Assembly: GCA_947483555.1 (NCBI GenBank)
Contig: CANKMW010000028.1
Location: 27,984-91,983 of the forward strand
Length of the DNA: 64,000 nt
Direction: 5' to 3'
Source of the DNA: Myxococcales bacterium
Lineage (GTDB): Bacteria > Myxococcota_A > Polyangia > Haliangiales > Haliangiaceae
The translations under genes were made by a program, and so were the position numbers. The notes below the pieces were generated by a model. The model was not told the DNA's origin. It saw only the letters and a list, made by a program, of their open reading frames with translations, and made no database searches. Each line of letters opens with the position of its first letter. Positions within the stretch are counted from its first letter, which is position 1. Below are positions 63,812 to 64,000 of this stretch, one piece after another.

Positions 63812-64000
63812 CAGTTGGTCCTATCAGCGCCGCTAGACCGGAACAAGGGTTGCTGTCGTAGCTCCCCACGTCTTGCCGCTTTCTGGGCCGACAATTCCGC
63901 AAGTCTCTGCCCTCTCCGGGGCGGCGTAGGGGCGGGCACCAAGGGCCGGCGATGCCGGTCAGGAGGCGCTCGTGATCAGTTCTCATTCATCTCGTGGCAA
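63812..64000. other. Window end, no gene seen
   Basis: 189 bases. A GC-rich inverted stretch (CTCTCCGGGGCGGCGTAGGGGCGGGC) looks like a dispersed repeat. No start, RNA or promoter signal could be assigned. Confidence 0.4.

Overview
The window looks like a high-GC chromosomal segment of a myxobacterium-like organism (Myxococcota; the Kofleriaceae/Haliangiales side is a guess from gene content). Supporting signs are very high GC with GTG and TTG starts, a MYXO-CTERM-like tail (3504-4484), a Ser/Thr kinase and an FHA-linked sigma54 activator, a DUF2378-like protein (52726-53283), TIGR02996-domain proteins and DUF4157/eCIS-core proteins. I saw no rRNA, tRNA, CRISPR array or transposase gene. Most long antisense ORFs are high-GC shadows.

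Layout. 1-7.2 kb: end of a secreted VIT-like protein, patatin lipase, MsbA-type ABC exporter, surface vWA protein, L,D-transpeptidase, alpha/beta hydrolase and GNAT. 7.3-12.3 kb: lipoprotein, MltA, small proteins, YkgJ-like and Uma2 proteins. 12.3-15.7 kb: recA with three downstream genes in a tightly coupled operon, and a queuosine-precursor transporter. 15.8-22.5 kb: ferredoxin, membrane and surface proteins, and a large Cys-rich PPC-repeat secreted protein. 22.7-25.7 kb: FHA-AAA+-Fis sigma54 activator, tandem UspA and KptA. 26-31 kb: helix-hairpin-helix/outer-membrane protein, SNase lipoprotein and surface lipoproteins. 31.1-40.5 kb: an accessory island with a decayed nuclease fragment, a broken ParE-type toxin with intact antitoxin, DUF4157 effector 1, Uma2, a tandem array of four TIGR02996 genes plus one collapsed copy, and DUF4157 effector 2. 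40.5-48.7 kb: lamin-tail and SNase secreted proteins, an FAD oxidoreductase, a Gly-rich lipoprotein and a TPR lipoprotein. 48.7-51.1 kb: an AT-rich junction followed by a DUF4062/AlbA_2 pair that looks acquired. 51.1-58.6 kb: carboxyltransferase, DUF2378-like protein, SGNH hydrolase, Hsp33, serine hydrolase and Ser/Thr kinase. 58.6-60.2 kb: DUF4157 effector 3 (HNH-like) with a coupled SMI1-like candidate immunity gene. 60.3-64 kb: M20 peptidase, ComEA-like protein, a small protein with an SSB-like tail, a repeat-rich gap and a Cys-rich lipoprotein.

Two points stand out. First, three loci (recA, the comEA/SSB-tail pair, and the vWA gene) carry the same kind of control region: tandem TGTCCG/CGGACA inverted repeats just upstream of a GG-N10-GC (-24/-12, sigma54-like) promoter. 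This suggests a DNA-repair or DNA-uptake regulon under an enhancer-binding protein. Second, the accessory region holds DUF4157-tagged toxins. One is directly followed by an amplified array of paralogues that I propose as immunity genes. Two of the three effectors change reading frame by +1 at the same domain boundary.
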